Source: Rosenbergiella epipactidis (GTDB lineage: Bacteria; Pseudomonadota; Gammaproteobacteria; Enterobacterales; Enterobacteriaceae). From it: 64,000 bases of DNA. Positions within the stretch are counted from its first letter, which is position 1; each line of letters begins with the position of its first letter. Location of the stretch: assembly GCF_018494055.1 (NCBI RefSeq), contig NZ_JABBFQ010000001.1, forward strand, positions 496,001 through 560,000, written 5' to 3'. A program made the translations under genes and the position numbers. Positions 53,084 through 62,819 of this stretch are shown piece by piece. The notes beneath the pieces are model-generated. The model saw only the letters and a list, made by a program, of their open reading frames with translations. It was not told where the DNA came from and ran no database searches.

Positions 53084-53209
53084 GGCAAGCAAGAAGGCCA
53101 ATCAAATGGCCATAGCCAACCTAAAAATAATACTCAGCAGACTCAACGTAGTCAGCCACAGCAATCGAATGAGCCGCCAATGGACTTCGATGACGACGTA
53201 TCCTTTTAG
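53084..53209 (+). pseudogene. Single-stranded DNA-binding protein gene ssb, 3' fragment
   Basis: The plus frame gives a Gln/Asn/Ser-rich linker (SNGHSQPKNNTQQTQ) ending in NEPPMDFDDDVSF and TAG (53207-53209). This is the conserved acidic tip of SSB with the terminal Phe, used to recruit partner proteins. The OB-fold domain is absent, so only about 41 codons remain. The VSF ending differs from the chromosomal DIPF form and suggests a phage or plasmid ssb. Confidence 0.8.
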
Positions 53210-53402
53210 CAACCAGTAATAACTCCCCTCCCAACTTAATCTACGGAATTCCCATAAGCTTATCCGAGAAATAATCGGCGGTATTCTTACGCCAGTCTCT
53301 TGGTCAGAGAGAGGCATTAGCACGCTTTCCAGACGATGTCCGCAACCGAATGATATCTACTCTTTCTGGGCGCGTTCTGGTCATTGGGGAGAGGTAATCG
53401 CC

Positions 53403-53685
53403 ATGGTTATATTTGGGCATGGTGATGTCGATTACCAACGACGGAAAAATCCTGACTGGAGGAATACAGGTTACACCGAGCAGGGAAAGCACAGAGCTGA
53501 GAATAACAAGGCAGCATTTAACCCTCCGCTACCAGAATCCATGCTGGCAGAACGTGCAAGGAAGCGTGATGAAGAGGTAAAGAATAGGCTGAGGTTATGT
53601 AAAAGTCTGAAGGAGTCGTCATATCTAACTCAACGGTCGCGGCGACTAACCCATCAGTATTAAAGCTAACTAGCAAGGTCTATTA
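53403..53685 (+). pseudogene. Phage-like gene remnant containing copy B
   Basis: An open frame from 53403 reads GHGDVDYQRRKNPDWRNTG, then KHRAENNKAAFNPPLPESM and ERARKRDEEVK, after which the frame shifts near 53583. In the restored frame it passes a TAA near 53600 and continues SEGVVISNSTVAATNPSVLK to a stop at 53685. Copy A keeps the unshifted version of the same part. I do not recognise the family; the neighbours point to phage origin. Confidence 0.5.
53495..53628 (+). repeat. Copy B of the duplicated phage-like segment
   Basis: The second copy of the segment at 51368-51502, in direct orientation, 2.1 kb downstream. The two copies bracket the IS element and the lysozyme-inhibitor gene. Copy B has the longer upstream coding context but carries the frameshift. 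Confidence 0.85.
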
Positions 53686-53834
53686 ACGTCAAGAATAACC
53701 AACTAAAGATTACTAGATAGTTCATTAGTGTATTGGATAAAATAGCGTACTCCATTTTTATGGTCATAATTAGTTTCTAAACGGGATTCACATTCGTATC
53801 AACGAATTTTAATAGATTTTTGTCTGAAGTAATA

Positions 53835-54778
53835 ATGAGTAATACAGCTATATGGTGCAGAAGGTTTGGAGTTCCAGAGGAAATACTTCAGATTGAAAAT
53901 ACGGACACAGAAGCGCTGAAAGAAAATTACATACGAGTAAAAATGAATCTTTCACCTATTAACGCTTCAGATTTGATTCCCGTAACTGGAGCATATGGCC
54001 ACAGGATAACCCCTCCATTCATCGTTGGTTATGAAGGGGTCGGTGAAGTCCTTGTAGCAACTGATAAATGGTCACATTTGAAAGGAAGACGAGTCTTACC
54101 TTTGAGAGGTCCTGGAACGTGGCAGTCTATTGTCGATTGCAATGCTGAATTAGCAATTCCTGTCCCTACCAATATATCTGATGAGTTAGCTGCTAGAGCA
54201 TACATCAATCCCTTAGCTGCACTAATGATGTTACGTTTTTTCCCAGTGAAAGGTAAAAGAGTTTTATTGACTGCTGCCGGATCTGACTGTGCTCTTTATC
54301 TTGGGCAGTGGGCTATACGCTTTGGGGCAAAATCAGTAGCGGGTATACACCGATCGCCAATACACCATAAAAAATTTCTTCATGTGGAATATTGCCAATA
54401 AGTCAGGATGACTTATCAGCAATACAGCATTATTCATCGATGTCAGATGTAGTTTACGACGCTACGGGAGGCGACCTGGCGGAATTAATACTAAATCACT
54501 TACCTAAGGTGTCAAAATTCATCGGTTATGGCTCTTTATCTGGAAAGCCATATAAACAAGCGTTACATCACCCATCAGTAACCTGGTTTCATCTAAGAAA
54601 TTATCTAGACAGAATACCTGTTCAACAGTAGCAATCGTTATTTTTAGAAATATGGCCACTAATTAGTTGCAGCCTGTCAAACGCTACTTACACCTATCCA
54701 ATTTCATCATGGAAGGATGCTTTGAAGCTGTATAAAACACCCGGACGCATAATCAAGCCAATGCTGAAAATCAGTTAA
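53835..54778 (+). pseudogene. Zinc-type alcohol dehydrogenase/quinone reductase-like (MDR), disrupted
   Basis: The N-terminal part (from ATG 53835) has the GroES-like MDR domain: NLSPINASDLIPVTGAYG, FIVGYEGVGEVL and LPLRGPGTWQ. The frame breaks near 54385; the second frame (about 54392-54630) carries SDVVYDATGGDLAELILNHLP and GYGSLSGKPY. After another break near 54630, a third part ends SSWKDALKLYKTPGRIIKPMLK at TAA 54776-54778. Together they make an oxidoreductase of ordinary length with at least two lesions. Base composition is much more AT-rich than the flanking core genes, suggesting acquisition. Confidence 0.85.
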
Positions 54779-55151
54779 TAACATAGACAGGCCTCATGGC
54801 CGTCTACCTCACCCAATAACAATGCGAGCTTCAGACAGAGGCTATGAAAGACATTCAGTTTAAGCATGAGCTTGTGTGTGTTGAAGTGGGACGAGATATA
54901 TAAAATTCGTATAAAAATTACGGGGAAATTCATGGATTAGGGTCTCGATGATTACATAAATTTTTTCTTTTCTATAAGAACAGCAGCAGTGATGATTGCA
55001 GCATTTAGCTCTGCCAGAGCATCATAAATAAGCAATAAGTCCACACAAAAAAGTATCGATTTATAATAGAAGATTGAACTTGAGAGAAAGGATGAGATTA
55101 AAAACAATCTGGTTTTGAATTCAAAAATGAGGTTACTCGACCAGTTTACTT
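54779..55151. other. AT-rich non-coding stretch
   Basis: 373 bp between the broken dehydrogenase gene and the integrase fragment. There are no supported ORFs. A short hairpin (GACAGGCC/GGCCGTC region, 54784-54803) lies just after the dehydrogenase stop. The rest holds nothing recognisable. Confidence 0.5.
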
Positions 55152-55427
55152 ATGACGCTAAGAGGGAAAGCAGCTTTGAAGGTTGCAGGCATCACAGACA
55201 GGAAAGCATATCAATCTCGTCATACCTATGCCTGCTGGTCTTTAGCTGCTGGAGCTAACCCCAATTTTATTGCTAACCAAATGGGTCATGCCAACGCGCA
55301 GAGGGTTCACAATGTGTACGGGTCTTGGATGCCTGAAAATGATGAGACTCAAAGAGCGATGCTGAACAACAAATTAAACGATTTTGCCCCATCATTGCCC
55401 CATGGATTAAAGGTGGTCAATAAATAA
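55152..55427 (+). pseudogene. Tyrosine recombinase (phage integrase), C-terminal fragment
   Basis: AYQSRHTYACWSLAAGANP, then FIANQMGHANAQRVHNVYGSWM holds the second catalytic Arg (SRHT), the His of MGHA and the nucleophile Tyr of VYGSW. The first catalytic Arg and the whole N-terminal arm- and core-binding domains are missing. About 91 codons remain. It is the clearest sign that the island came from an integrated phage or related element. No att duplication was found nearby. Confidence 0.85.
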
Positions 55428-55453
55428 CTATATATATCATAAATTTAACCCCT

Positions 55454-55753
55454 TTACACCGACATATTCATTACTTCGTTATAAGCCGCAATCATTTTAT
55501 TACGCACTTGCACGCCTAACTGTAATGAAACCGTGGCTTTCTGTATCGACACCATTAAATCATTGATCCCCACCTCACTATGGCCTAACTCCACCTCGCG
55601 AACTTGTTGTGCGGCATGATCCTGGTACTGACTGATCCCATTAAGCATGGAAGAAAATACCGATGAAAAGGGCTGTTCCGTCCCCTCGTGACGGGTTGAA
55701 ATGCTCGATAAAGGTGTCGATTCGGGTAAGTTAATGGCAGATACCGTAGTCAC
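55454..55753 (-). CDS. fliE: Flagellar hook-basal body protein FliE
   Basis: A 99-residue protein linking the MS ring to the rod. The C-terminal half GINDLMVSIQKATVSLQLGVQVRNKMIAAYNEVMNM is strongly conserved. The frame extends to 55774, but AGGAG lies 7 nt before GTG 55753 and that start gives the usual length (E. coli 104), so I chose it. It is divergent from fliF with 219 bp between them, where FlhDC-dependent promoters are expected. The gene marks the right border of the island. Confidence 0.94.
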   Translation of the reverse strand: MTTVSAINLPESTPLSSISTRHEGTEQPFSSVFSSMLNGISQYQDHAAQQVREVELGHSEVGINDLMVSIQKATVSLQLGVQVRNKMIAAYNEVMNMSV

Positions 55754-55972
55754 GATAAGTCTCCTAAATGTCAAAGTATCCTCACACTCTAGCAGCCTGC
55801 TAATGATTCAAATCTAAAAATTAACCCCGAAAAGATCCCCTCATTCGACCATTACTTCCTCTCAGAACTCAAATAATAAGCCTGATAAAGAGTCATTATT
55901 AATTTGTGTCAATGAGGAGAATCATGTGCTGTCACATCACATCCACCGCTGGGCTTCAGTAGGAGTGTCTGT

Positions 55973-57616
55973 ATGAGCATTAACACAGCCACCCTACCCA
56001 CGTCTCTATGGAGCAGAGTCCAGCAATCTATCGCTACCTTGCGCGACCAACAGAAGGTGGTCTTTATCGTGGCTGCCGCACTGTCCATAGCAGTGATTGC
56101 GGCTCTCGCCTTATGGGCGAGAAGCCCTGATTATCGGACACTCTATGGTTCATTATCCGAAGCCGAAGGCGGAAATATCGTCAGCGCCTTAACTAAAATG
56201 AACGTCCCTTACCAACTCGATACCGATACTGGTGCCATTCTTGTTCCTCATCAGCAAGTCAGGGAGCTTCGTTTACGGCTAGCGAGCCAAGGATTACCGA
56301 AAAGTAGCACTACGGGGTTTGAGTTACTGGATGATGAAAAATTTGGCTTAAGCCAGTTTAACGAACAAGTGAATTTTCAACGCGCGTTAGCCGGAGAGCT
56401 TTCGCGCACTATTGAAACACTCGATCCCGTCATGACCGCCCGGGTGCATCTCGCTATTCCTCGGCCCAGTGTCTTCGTGCGGGAAAAACAGCCGCCGACT
56501 GCTGCCGTCACGCTTAAATTACAACCTGGGCGCGTGCTTGATGCCTCACAAATCAATGCTGTGGTGCACTTAGTCGCCAGTAGCGTGGCGGGGATGAGTG
56601 CCGATAATGTGACGGTGGTCGATCAAGCGGGCGAACTGCTTTCTGGCGCGGGATTAGCCGCACAAACGCAAAATACCACGCAATTAAAATATACCCAGCG
56701 TGTTGAAAAAACGGTGCAGCAACGTATTGAGCAGTTACTACGTCCAATGCTGGGGCAACAGAATGTTCGCGCGCAAGTCACTGCCGAGATCAATTTCGAC
56801 CGTCAAGAACAGACCGATGAACGTTATCAACCCAATAGTGATGCGGCTAAACAAGCCATTCGCTCCGCACAACGTAGCCAGAGCGAGTTAAACGCACAGC
56901 AAGCCGAGGGCGTTCCAGGGGCTTTATCGAATCAACCCACACCGCCAGCCCAAGCCAATATCGAAGGCAATAAGCACACCGCGGCACAAGCAGACAATAC
57001 CGCCGCTACGAAGAAAACACCGCTGCAAAGGAACAATGAAAGTACCGTCAACTACGAACTCGATAAAACCACTCGCCATACCCAGTTGAGCACCGGTGGC
57101 ATCAAGCGACTCTCTGTGGCCGTCGTGGTGAATTATCAACAGGATAAGGAAGGTAAAGACGTCGCCCTCTCCACCGAGCAAATCAATCAAATAACCAGTT
57201 TGGTTAAACAAGCGATGGGCTTTTCCGAGGCGCGTGGTGATAGCGTTAATGTGGTCAATACCCCTTTTAGCGCACAGGAATTTGCCGACGATGCCCTACC
57301 TTGGTGGCAACAGTCTCAATGGATTGCCTTGGCGACTCAGGCATTACGCTGGTTAGTGGTCATCATCATCGCCCTCGTGCTCTACCGCAAAATTGTGTCA
57401 CCCGCTTTCCGCCACGTTCAACAGACGCTCAACCCACCGGTTGTCGAGACACCTCAAGAAACCAGCGTGGTTGATCCAAGTCTTAACGAGGCGGCACGCA
57501 AAGCACAGTTACGGATCAATGCCGAGCAGATGAGTCAACGAATTCGAACAATGTCAGAAAATGAGCCTCAAGTGGTGGCCTTAGTGATCCGCGATTGGAT
57601 GGGAAGTGAACTATGA
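55973..57616 (+). CDS. fliF: Flagellar MS-ring protein FliF
   Basis: A 547-residue inner-membrane protein. TM1 lies near residues 27-47 ([20 protein letters not shown]), the periplasmic ring-building domains include [16 protein letters not shown] and [13 protein letters not shown], and TM2 lies near 455-475. The C-terminal cytoplasmic tail binds FliG. A Gln/Ala/Thr-rich linker (about 295-350) is typical. It heads the fliFGHIJK operon and overlaps fliG by 4 bp. Confidence 0.97.
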   Translation: MSINTATLPTSLWSRVQQSIATLRDQQKVVFIVAAALSIAVIAALALWARSPDYRTLYGSLSEAEGGNIVSALTKMNVPYQLDTDTGAILVPHQQVRELRLRLASQGLPKSSTTGFELLDDEKFGLSQFNEQVNFQRALAGELSRTIETLDPVMTARVHLAIPRPSVFVREKQPPTAAVTLKLQPGRVLDASQINAVVHLVASSVAGMSADNVTVVDQAGELLSGAGLAAQTQNTTQLKYTQRVEKTVQQRIEQLLRPMLGQQNVRAQVTAEINFDRQEQTDERYQPNSDAAKQAIRSAQRSQSELNAQQAEGVPGALSNQPTPPAQANIEGNKHTAAQADNTAATKKTPLQRNNESTVNYELDKTTRHTQLSTGGIKRLSVAVVVNYQQDKEGKDVALSTEQINQITSLVKQAMGFSEARGDSVNVVNTPFSAQEFADDALPWWQQSQWIALATQALRWLVVIIIALVLYRKIVSPAFRHVQQTLNPPVVETPQETSVVDPSLNEAARKAQLRINAEQMSQRIRTMSENEPQVVALVIRDWMGSEL

Positions 57617-58605
57617 AAATGACCGGCACGGATCGCAGTGCAATATTAATGATGACCCTCGGTGAGGAGCGCGCGGCAGAGGTCTTTAAACACCTTAATC
57701 AGCGCGAAGTCCAACACCTGAGTAGTGCGATGGCGACCATGCGTCAAGTGTCCCATCAGCAATTGACCCATGTGCTGCAGCAATTCGAGCAAGATGCGGA
57801 GCAATATGCTGCGCTATCCATTAATTCGAATGATTATTTGCGTACCGTTCTGATTAAAGCCTTGGGCGAAGAACGCGCCAGCAGTTTGTTGGAAGATTTA
57901 TTGGAAACGCGCGATACCACCTCCGGCATGGATACGTTGAACCTGATGGATCCGCCTTCTGCTGCCGACTTGATTCGCGAGGAGCACCCGCAAATTATCG
58001 CCACCATCTTGGTCCATTTAAAACGTTCACAAGCCGCCGATATCTTGGCGCAGTTCGATGAGCGTTTACGCCAAGATGTTATGCTGCGGATTGCCACCTT
58101 CGGCGGCGTACAACCGGCAGCCTTGGCGGAACTCACCGAGGTACTGAATAACCTGCTCGATGGTCAAAATATTAAGCGTGCCAAGATGGGAGGAATTCGT
58201 ACCGCGGCTGAAATTCTCAACTTAATGAAATCTCAGCAAGAAGAGACCATTATCGATGCAGTTCGTGCCTTTGACGGCGATCTTGCGCAGAAAATTATCG
58301 ACGAAATGTTCCTCTTCGAAAATCTGGTGGATGTCGACGACCGCAGCCTACAACGCTTACTGCAAGAGATCGATGCAGAACAATTATTGATTGCACTCAA
58401 AGGTGCAGATAACGCACTGCGTGACAAATTCTTGAATAACATGTCGACGCGTGCTGCCGATATTTTACGTGATGACTTGGTCAACCGTGGCCCAGTACGT
58501 CTATCCGATGTGGAAACGGCACAAAAAGCCATTCTACTGGTTGTGAGAAAGCTTGCCGAAAGCGGCGATATGGTCATTGGAGGTGCAGATGAAGCCTATG
58601 TCTAA
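57613..58605 (+). CDS. fliG: Flagellar motor switch protein FliG
   Basis: A 330-residue C-ring protein that meets the MotA loop to generate torque. The middle and C-terminal armadillo-like domains carry [13 protein letters not shown] (EHPQ motif) and the charged torque helix [22 protein letters not shown]. It overlaps fliF by 4 bp (ATGA) and fliH by 17 bp. It works with FliM (62820-63824) and FliN. Confidence 0.98.
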   Translation: MKMTGTDRSAILMMTLGEERAAEVFKHLNQREVQHLSSAMATMRQVSHQQLTHVLQQFEQDAEQYAALSINSNDYLRTVLIKALGEERASSLLEDLLETRDTTSGMDTLNLMDPPSAADLIREEHPQIIATILVHLKRSQAADILAQFDERLRQDVMLRIATFGGVQPAALAELTEVLNNLLDGQNIKRAKMGGIRTAAEILNLMKSQQEETIIDAVRAFDGDLAQKIIDEMFLFENLVDVDDRSLQRLLQEIDAEQLLIALKGADNALRDKFLNNMSTRAADILRDDLVNRGPVRLSDVETAQKAILLVVRKLAESGDMVIGGADEAYV

Positions 58606-59290
58606 ACAAGATCCCTCAATCCCGTGGCAGAAATGGCAACCGCAACAGTTTGGCGAGCCTGGACATACTGCGGTCACCGTGCCAGCCGACCCACTGCCCG
58701 TCAGTGCGCCAGCGCCGACGGCAACGCTCGAAGCCCAACAAGAGATTGAAGCCTTTCGTGCTGCAGTACGCGATAAGGCTTGGGAAGAAGGCTATGCCGT
58801 CGGTTTCGCTCAGGGTGAACGCGAAGGCTTGCAACACGCCACCCAGCAGGCGAGTGAGCAGGCTAGCGCCCAACAACACCAGGCACTGGCCAGTGTGGAA
58901 AAACTGGTGCAACAGGTAACCTTATCATTCGATCTGCTGGAGGAGACCGTCAGCTATCGATTAGTACAATTAGCCTTGGAAATTGCACACCAACTGACAG
59001 GAGAAGAGGTCAGCCACGATGCGCGAATGGTGATGACGCAAGTCAAACAGTTATTGGCCCAAGAAGCACTGCTTAGCGGTACTCTCACGCTAAAAATGAA
59101 CCCACAAGACCATCAATGTCTGCAAGGCCAACTGTCGACACTCACCGAACATCCGCGTTGGGAAGTGGTGGTAGATAATAGCTTATCGCGCGGTGATTGC
59201 CGTTTAGTCAGTGAAGAGGGTGAACTTGAGAGCGCCCTCTCCACCCGTTGGCAAAGCTTATGCGAACTCGCGCAACAGGGAGTCTACTAA
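58589..59290 (+). CDS. fliH: Flagellar export regulator FliH
   Basis: A 233-residue protein that dimerises and controls the FliI ATPase. The N-terminal [10 protein letters not shown] is the Trp-containing segment that docks to FlhA/FliN. The middle has a GxxxG-like stretch ([14 protein letters not shown]) and long helices. I chose ATG 58589 (GGAGG 5-6 nt upstream) over the upstream in-frame ATG at 58553. It overlaps both fliG and fliI (TAATG). Confidence 0.93.
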   Translation: MKPMSKQDPSIPWQKWQPQQFGEPGHTAVTVPADPLPVSAPAPTATLEAQQEIEAFRAAVRDKAWEEGYAVGFAQGEREGLQHATQQASEQASAQQHQALASVEKLVQQVTLSFDLLEETVSYRLVQLALEIAHQLTGEEVSHDARMVMTQVKQLLAQEALLSGTLTLKMNPQDHQCLQGQLSTLTEHPRWEVVVDNSLSRGDCRLVSEEGELESALSTRWQSLCELAQQGVY

Positions 59291-60654
59291 TGCTTGCGCT
59301 ACATCGCTGGATGGCACGGTTAGACCGTTTCGAGCAAAGCCTCAGCACCACTTTCGCCCCTCGCCATTATGGCTACCTGACTCGCGCAACAGGCTTAGTG
59401 TTAGAAGTCAGTGGCTTGCAATTGCCGCTAGGCAGTCGCTGTTGGATTGAGCGCGAACACGATGCAATTGAAAAAAAATGCGAAGCGCAGGTGGTGGGTT
59501 TTAAAGGCAACCAGCTCTACTTAATGCCACTCGGAGCTATGGAGGGGATCCGCCCAGGATGCAGGGTCTATGCATCGCTAGGTAAGGCGGGGATGGAAGG
59601 GAGCCTACCTCTAGGCCCCGCCCTGCTTGGTCGGGTTGTCGACAGTTGTGGCCGCCCCTTGGATAATAGCCCGTTGCCGCCCTTAGAGACGGGAAAACTG
59701 ACTACCCCACCGCTTAATCCCTTACTGCGCAAGCCGATTGATCAGGTATTGGATACCGGAGTCAGGGCCATTAACGGGTTACTCTCGGTGGGCCGGGGTC
59801 AGCGGATGGGCTTATTTGCCGGGTCAGGCGTTGGCAAGAGTGTGCTATTGGGCATGATGGCCCGCTACACCAGTGCCGATGTCATTGTGGTCGGCCTTAT
59901 CGGTGAACGTGGCCGCGAAGTAAAAGATTTTATCCAACATATTCTTGGCGAGGAGGGATTATCACGGGCAGTCGTCGTGGCCGCCCCGGCAGATGTTTCC
60001 CCCTTATTACGGTTACAAGGCGCAAGTTATGCCACGCGGATTGCCGAAGATTTTCGCGACCGCGGTTACAACGTGCTGCTAATTATGGATTCGTTAACCC
60101 GATATGCCATGGCACAACGGGAAATCGCGTTAGCGATTGGCGAACCTCCCGCCACCAAAGGCTATCCGCCCTCGGTATTCGCTAAACTTCCGGCACTGGT
60201 CGAACGAGCGGGCAATAGCGAGAGTATTAATGGATCGATTACCGCTTTCTATACCGTGTTAACAGAAGGTGATGATCAGCAAGACCCCATCGCCGACGCA
60301 GCGCGCGCCATTCTTGATGGCCATATCGTCCTATCTCGTGAACTTGCCGAATCAGGTCACTACCCAGCTATCGATGTTGAAGCGTCGATCAGTCGAGTGA
60401 TGCACGAGATTGTCTCGCCTGAGCAGTTGCAGCATGCACGCGAATGCAAACGATTATTGGCACTGTATCAGCGTAACCAAGACTTAATCAGTGTTGGCGC
60501 TTACACCGCAGGCTCCGATCCGCGATTGGATAGGGCAATCGAACGCTACCCGGAAATTTGTCGGTACTTGCAGCAAGAGATTAATGAACGTTGTGATTAC
60601 ACGCAGGCGTGTAGTGCGCTCGCGGCACTGGTCTCAGTGAATGAGGAGGAGTAA
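59290..60654 (+). CDS. fliI: Flagellum-specific export ATPase FliI
   Basis: A 454-residue hexameric ATPase related to the F1 beta subunit. Walker A is AGSGVGKS at residues 177-184; [13 protein letters not shown] and the Walker [19 protein letters not shown] follow. It drives export together with FliH and FliJ. The frame is open upstream to 59248 but ATG 59290 overlaps the fliH stop (TAATG) and begins the homology. It is followed directly by fliJ with the same TAATG overlap. Confidence 0.97.
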   Translation: MLALHRWMARLDRFEQSLSTTFAPRHYGYLTRATGLVLEVSGLQLPLGSRCWIEREHDAIEKKCEAQVVGFKGNQLYLMPLGAMEGIRPGCRVYASLGKAGMEGSLPLGPALLGRVVDSCGRPLDNSPLPPLETGKLTTPPLNPLLRKPIDQVLDTGVRAINGLLSVGRGQRMGLFAGSGVGKSVLLGMMARYTSADVIVVGLIGERGREVKDFIQHILGEEGLSRAVVVAAPADVSPLLRLQGASYATRIAEDFRDRGYNVLLIMDSLTRYAMAQREIALAIGEPPATKGYPPSVFAKLPALVERAGNSESINGSITAFYTVLTEGDDQQDPIADAARAILDGHIVLSRELAESGHYPAIDVEASISRVMHEIVSPEQLQHARECKRLLALYQRNQDLISVGAYTAGSDPRLDRAIERYPEICRYLQQEINERCDYTQACSALAALVSVNEEE

Positions 60655-61094
60655 TGAGTCATAAAAGCGTTTTAGAGGTATTAAAAGAGCGGGCAACGGT
60701 TCAGCTCGATAACGTTAGCCAGCAGCTGGCGACGTTACAAAACGAGCGTCAACAGGCTAACGCGCAGCAACAGCTACTGCAGCACTACCGCCATGATTAT
60801 CAACAACTGCTGCGTCATGAGTCGGAAGGCGGGATCTACGGCTACCGCCGCGATAATTACCATGATTTTTTACATACCGTCGAGCAGGCCCTGAGCGCGC
60901 AAGATGCTGCGGTCGAGGTGCTCGACCAACAGCAACATCATCTGCTAGGCGATTGGCAACAGTCGCGAAAAAAAGTTAACGCGCTACAGGTGCTACTAGA
61001 ACGCCGCCATCAACGCGATACGCTGAGCCAGGCTCGCGCCCAACAGAAATCCAATGATGAATTTGCTACCCGTCGTTTTCAAGGAAAAGAGTGA
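60654..61094 (+). CDS. fliJ: Flagellar export chaperone/stalk protein FliJ
   Basis: A 146-residue, almost entirely helical and Gln-rich protein with the antiparallel coiled coil of FliJ (VLKERATVQLDNVSQQLATLQ...). It inserts into the FliI hexamer like the gamma subunit of F1 and cycles late chaperones. It overlaps fliI and fliK by one base each (TAATG and TGATG). Confidence 0.93.
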   Translation: MSHKSVLEVLKERATVQLDNVSQQLATLQNERQQANAQQQLLQHYRHDYQQLLRHESEGGIYGYRRDNYHDFLHTVEQALSAQDAAVEVLDQQQHHLLGDWQQSRKKVNALQVLLERRHQRDTLSQARAQQKSNDEFATRRFQGKE

Positions 61095-62173
61095 TGACCA
61101 TTAGCCTAGTAACGCTGCTCGCCCCCCCCGGGAAAGTCGTGAAGTTACCGCATTCAACGACGCTCAAGCCTGAAACATGCCTCACCGACGATCGTCTTAC
61201 CCCCACTTTCGGTGATCTCTTGGCCCCTCAACACCACGCAATAAAATCCCTCGCGCGGAGTAAAGCCGAGCCCAAGCCTGAAACGCTTGATATTGATAGC
61301 CAGGAGCGTTCTAAGCCAGCGCAGGCGACGACATTGCTTAACCTCGTTAGCGCAATGTTACCTACGGCGCCGCAAAGTCAGAGTCCACTGTCCTCTAGCC
61401 CCTCGACGCTCTCTGAGTCAGATATCGAACCGTCCACCTCACCCGGTGTAACACATTCTGCAGCGCATGTAGGCCCCGCCCTCGCCGCGAAAAAAGGTAT
61501 GCTTAACGCTACGCTAGACCCACACTCTGCACAGCAGACGCTCGAGACTCGGCAGCCTCTCACCCCGACAGTGCCTACCGCACTCGCTGCCGCGACAGCG
61601 CCGTTGCTGCCACACTCTGTCATGACGGTGCAAACCTCAGTAAACGATTCCCGTACACCTCACGCTTTCACGGCCTCCTTGCCACTGACACAGTCCCCCT
61701 CCTTTCCTGAACTCGCCCTCCAGCCGGCGAGCGCTCAAGAATTAAAGGCCCCCTTAGGGTCTCTACAGTGGCAACGTGATCTGTCACAGCAGATTATTTT
61801 TCATAAGCCAGGGCAACAGACTATCCACTTGAAATTGCATCCAGAAGAGTTGGGGGATGTGAAGATTTCGATGACGGTGAATAAGGACCATGCTGAGTTA
61901 GTCATGCTCTCCAATCACGGGCAAGTCAGATCAGCCTTAGAGGCAGCCCTGCCGCAGTTACGCCAAGCGTTGGCCGATAACGGTATTCAATTGGGGAACA
62001 GTCAAGTGGGTCACGACGCGGCATCAGGGCAACAGTCAGCGTTCTCATCGCATCAGACCCCTGAACCGCCCAGTGTTACGCTGACGCAAGGCGAGGTCCA
62101 CGAGCCATCGTCCTCGGCAGAGACTCCCCCCGCACTGCTACGTGATGGCAGTCAAATCTCACTGCTGGTCTAA
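61094..62173 (+). CDS. fliK: Flagellar hook-length control protein FliK
   Basis: A 359-residue secreted ruler protein. The N-terminal and central parts are rich in Pro, Ser, Thr and Ala and poorly conserved. The C-terminal domain (about 230-300) has the Flg_hook pattern WQRDLSQQIIFHKPGQQTI and HLKLHPEELGDVKISM, which contacts FlhB to switch export to filament subunits. I chose ATG 61094 over the adjacent GTG at 61091. Confidence 0.93.
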   Translation: MTISLVTLLAPPGKVVKLPHSTTLKPETCLTDDRLTPTFGDLLAPQHHAIKSLARSKAEPKPETLDIDSQERSKPAQATTLLNLVSAMLPTAPQSQSPLSSSPSTLSESDIEPSTSPGVTHSAAHVGPALAAKKGMLNATLDPHSAQQTLETRQPLTPTVPTALAAATAPLLPHSVMTVQTSVNDSRTPHAFTASLPLTQSPSFPELALQPASAQELKAPLGSLQWQRDLSQQIIFHKPGQQTIHLKLHPEELGDVKISMTVNKDHAELVMLSNHGQVRSALEAALPQLRQALADNGIQLGNSQVGHDAASGQQSAFSSHQTPEPPSVTLTQGEVHEPSSSAETPPALLRDGSQISLLV

Positions 62174-62177
62174 CGCT

Positions 62178-62204
62178 TCGCTCGGTCGATTAAAGACTGA
62201 GCGA
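62178..62204 (+). other. Stem-loop after fliK
   Basis: TCGCTCGGTC (62178-62187) pairs with GACTGAGCGA (62195-62204) with one G-T wobble and a 7-nt loop. It starts 5 bp after the fliK stop. There is no T tract, so it may be an attenuator or RNA-stability element between fliFGHIJK and fliLMN. Confidence 0.5.
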
Positions 62205-62316
62205 ACACCCTAATATCGCCAAGTAAACTACCGCTATTCCGCCGATTACCCCTCTTTCAACCTTGGATAATAAGCCTCACACCAATTTAATTGCTAATGA
62301 AAGGATATCGGGACTC

Positions 62317-62814
62317 ATGTCGACCAAATCCGAATCAACCCACAAATCCGCCCGTAAATGGATCATTATTTTACTCGTCATCGTGCTTATTGCCTGCGGT
62401 GCGGCAGGCTACGCGGTGTGGAAACTGCAGGCGTTGACGACTTCACCCCAGACTCAGACGCTAACCCAAGTCCCTGAGGAGGTCACCGTCCCTCAACCCC
62501 TTTTCTACCCGCTTGAACCTTTTACCGTTAACTTGGTGGAGTCAGCCTCCCAAGATGAGCGCGTGCTCTACGTTGGCTTCACGTTGCGGCTTAAGGATAT
62601 GCACACCGAGGAGCGTTTAGTGAAGTACTTGCCGGAAGTCAGAAGCCGGATTCTATTGCTGCTCAGCCATCAAGAACAATCGGCGCTGCAAACCGAAGAA
62701 GGTAAAACGGCATTATCGGCGGAAATCAAACAAGTATTAAAGCCCCCTTTCGCTCCCGGATTACCTGAGCAGGATGTCGCCGATATTCTCTATACCACCT
62801 TTATTTTGAGGTAG
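62317..62814 (+). CDS. fliL: Flagellar basal-body-associated protein FliL
   Basis: A 165-residue single-pass membrane protein. A short basic cytoplasmic tail precedes TM (WIIILLVIVLIACGAAGYAVW, about 14-34), followed by a periplasmic stomatin-like domain with RVLYVGFTLRLKD and YLPEVRSRILLLL. It supports stator function and is needed for swarming in some species. The frame is open to 62263, but homology begins at ATG 62317. First gene of fliLMN. Confidence 0.92.
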   Translation: MSTKSESTHKSARKWIIILLVIVLIACGAAGYAVWKLQALTTSPQTQTLTQVPEEVTVPQPLFYPLEPFTVNLVESASQDERVLYVGFTLRLKDMHTEERLVKYLPEVRSRILLLLSHQEQSALQTEEGKTALSAEIKQVLKPPFAPGLPEQDVADILYTTFILR

Positions 62815-62819
62815 CAGTA

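Larger units (their letters stand above)
52857..53402. other. Mosaic of phage/plasmid gene fragments
   Basis: No intact gene. A minus-strand fragment (52957-53071) and an ssb 3' fragment (53084-53209) are listed separately. From 53210 to 53402 two short overlapping frames (for example LARFPDDVRNRM, and FWARSGHWGEV leading into 53403) suggest further phage-type remnants that I cannot identify. Confidence 0.5.
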
